Part shown: positions 61,957-64,000 of the stretch, one piece after another
Position numbering within the stretch: position 1 is the first letter of the stretch
How the letters are laid out: every line of letters begins with the position of its first letter
NCBI RefSeq assembly: GCF_001540865.1
Contig: NC_033640.1
Location: 9,576,834-9,640,833, forward strand
Origin: Ananas comosus
Taxonomy: Eukaryota; Streptophyta; Magnoliopsida; Poales; Bromeliaceae
DNA length: 64,000 nt
Direction of reading: 5' to 3'
Program-made: the position numbers and the translations under genes
Notes under the pieces: generated by a model
Seen by the model: the letters and a program-made list of their open reading frames with translations, nothing else
Told to the model about the DNA's origin: nothing
Database searches by the model: none

Positions 61957-64000
61957 AAGCATCTGACTGAGCAGATCTTTCTATGGACTGAGCAGATTCA
62001 GTGGATCTGGTCAACTCTTTTTGTGGTTGCATCCTCGTTCAATATATTTATCTGTCCATAGGCGAAGCTGCTCTATCAATATCACTACATAAACCAAGTC
62101 ATGGGTTTACAGAGCCTCGGAGTTGAAGCATTCACTTCAAACTTTGGTTGTGTGAGTAGCTCGTGTTGTTCAAATCGCTTTGAGCCCTTTGTTTTGTTGT
62201 CAATATGCTTTCCTATTTGGGAACTTTATTTTGTGTGTTTAAAGATTCTCGAATAAAATTTTGTGCAGAGTTTAGATGCTACATTTTCATCACATAATGA
62301 AGTCATTGGAAATAGTACTGGGATAGATTTCTTCTAGTAGAAAAGAATTGAAAGTGAATTGTTTGTTTGTTTGATGGCTTCGTTGTGAAAGATTTGTGTT
62401 AGAGTTCTTCGGTGCGGATCTCTTATTATGGTATCCTACTTGTTCTTGAATTCTTCTTATTTAAGTATATCAGCAAGCCTGCAGCAGTTAAGTAGTTGGG
62501 TTATTGCTTTTCTGTCGGTTAAAACTAAGTGATGTTAACATTTCATATTGTTTCTATCTAGCCTTTGATCGACGCAGCACCTTTTTACTCTCCAAATGTT
62601 CTGTAATTGCTTTCAGGTTCTATTGGTCTAGCTGGGGAAAAAATGCATCAAATTAGTATTACGATGTGATATATTATTAAACTGATGCTTAGTAAATTTC
62701 CAGTATTATCTCTTCCTTTCCTTTTTTGAATCCGAGTTGGTATTTTTTCGTTCTTTTGGTTATTCTGAACTGCTCTTTTAGCTTAGAATGGAATGACCAT
62801 GTTAATCATCAAAATGTCTGCGACAATCAACCATTTAATCGAACTAATCGGACGAAGGCCTTTACTGCGACAAACTGAATTGTTTGAGTCAATTTCGAAG
62901 CACAATTTTTCTTGTCGATTTGGTTTACGCGATTGTTTGGTTTATGAAATTGTCCATTTGGTCCATTTTGGCCATCATAATTCCTCAGAAATTTGTACAA
63001 AGTGAAATTGGGTATGTACTTCAAAACCTCACTGATACCGGTTTAAGTTTGTTGCAGATTGCAGTGCTATTACTGAATTTAAAATTAGAATTTTGCTATG
63101 CCTACTAGACCTTCAGGCACTATTTTGCTCGTTCGAGAGATTTACCTTTTGTTATATTTTGATTTCATTGTTAGTTAAGATATCATTTTGAAGTTGTACA
63201 ATTTTTACATTTATAAGGAATTGGTTGCATCTGAATGGCTAATGATATTGATTGTAGGTTTCAAGTAGGGAATCAGAACTCTTTAGAGTTTAGGAGAAGC
63301 ACTATTAATCTTCATTGGCATCCTTGCACTAGCTTCCCTCTGCAGTAGAACACTCGCAACAGAACATATTGAAGTATGAGATAGTATGGACGGCTGATAG
63401 ATAAGTGGGAGCAATCACATAGATGTGTTATGTTTCTAACCCTGGGACTCTCCTAAAAATCTATGCAGCGTACACTACTAAAAAAGCTGGATGCTCGAAC
63501 CTCTTATTTTAAAATAGAGATACAAAGACACGAATCTGTGACCTTTTAAATGCACTATCTATAATGACCAACTACTCTAAACACTGTTTGGTGAGTAAAG
63601 CTAACATTCCAAAGGTACCTGTCAATAACCATTTTATTTTATGTTGTATTACATAATAGAGAATTTATAGTTAGGGTAGCTACTCAAAGATGATGTAAGT
63701 GGCTAACTTATCTCCAATCCCACAAAAATAAGCCACTTGACAATAGGAATGACTATGATATGTCTCATTTTGTGAAACAAATAGAAAGTTTGTTAAGCAA
63801 AAAAATACATCTTAAAATAGGAAATGAGTGCAGTTGTAGCTTAACCCAGTTACACCTTTTCTTCTACGAGCCTTTCTAAGGTAAAAGATAAAAGACATTG
63901 TAGTAGGAATTAACGGGTGTGGCGCATGGAGATATATAAATGACTCTTCTCTAATATGACTCATGTGATTTATTTAAGGCGATGTATAAAAATACAGTCA
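61957..64000. other. 3' flank and intergenic DNA
   Basis: Mixed to AT-rich sequence without a convincing coding frame, tRNA or mobile element edge. The first 200 bp are probably the 3' untranslated region of the preceding gene. Confidence 0.5.

Overview
This is plant nuclear DNA. It has split genes with GT-AG introns, chloroplast-targeted and secreted plant proteins, three pentatricopeptide repeat (PPR) genes and long AT-rich intergenic stretches full of MITEs, SINEs and microsatellites. The sharp GC contrast between coding and non-coding DNA, and the very GC-rich first exons of the GGT and MYST genes, suggest a monocot, perhaps in or near Poales. I cannot name the species with confidence. 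Three single N characters (5335, 13795, 16058) look like compressed assembly gaps, and each lies beside a suspicious structure.

Layout. 1-4697 is intergenic, with a complete miniature LTR element (322-593) and a long fold-back MITE (1690-2234). 4698-7950 (+) is an L-ascorbate oxidase whose third exon is damaged at an N. 8996-10768 (+), 18356-20761 (+) and 21269-23143 (-) are intronless PPR genes; the second is a full DYW editing factor. Between the first two lie four small minus-strand genes for short basic proteins (11030-17256). The middle two sit in a direct duplication of about 2 kb (11779-13770 and 14048-16032), and the copy at 15374-15499 is frameshifted. 24182-28914 (-) is a six-exon gamma-glutamyltransferase.

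29000-39600 is mostly transposable elements: a LINE split by a hAT MITE, LTR miniatures, an isolated GC-rich island, Mutator-type MITEs, fold-back MITEs embedded in (TA)n, and a tRNA-Trp gene with a broken duplicate. 39657-40505 (+) is the stomatal patterning peptide EPF2. 43755-51665 (+) is the 20-exon chloroplast kinase-like gene ABC1K8. 53488-58197 (-) is a divergent MYST histone acetyltransferase. 60050-61956 (+) is a plastid-targeted membrane protein of unknown function. 61957-64000 shows no further gene.

These are eukaryotic genes, each under its own control; nothing suggests an operon. Recurring themes are redox and thiol metabolism (ascorbate oxidase, GGT, ABC1K8), organelle RNA processing (PPR genes) and development (EPF2, MYST). 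The most original material is the cluster of four small basic-protein genes and the mobile-element families whose target duplications or terminal repeats can be read directly.
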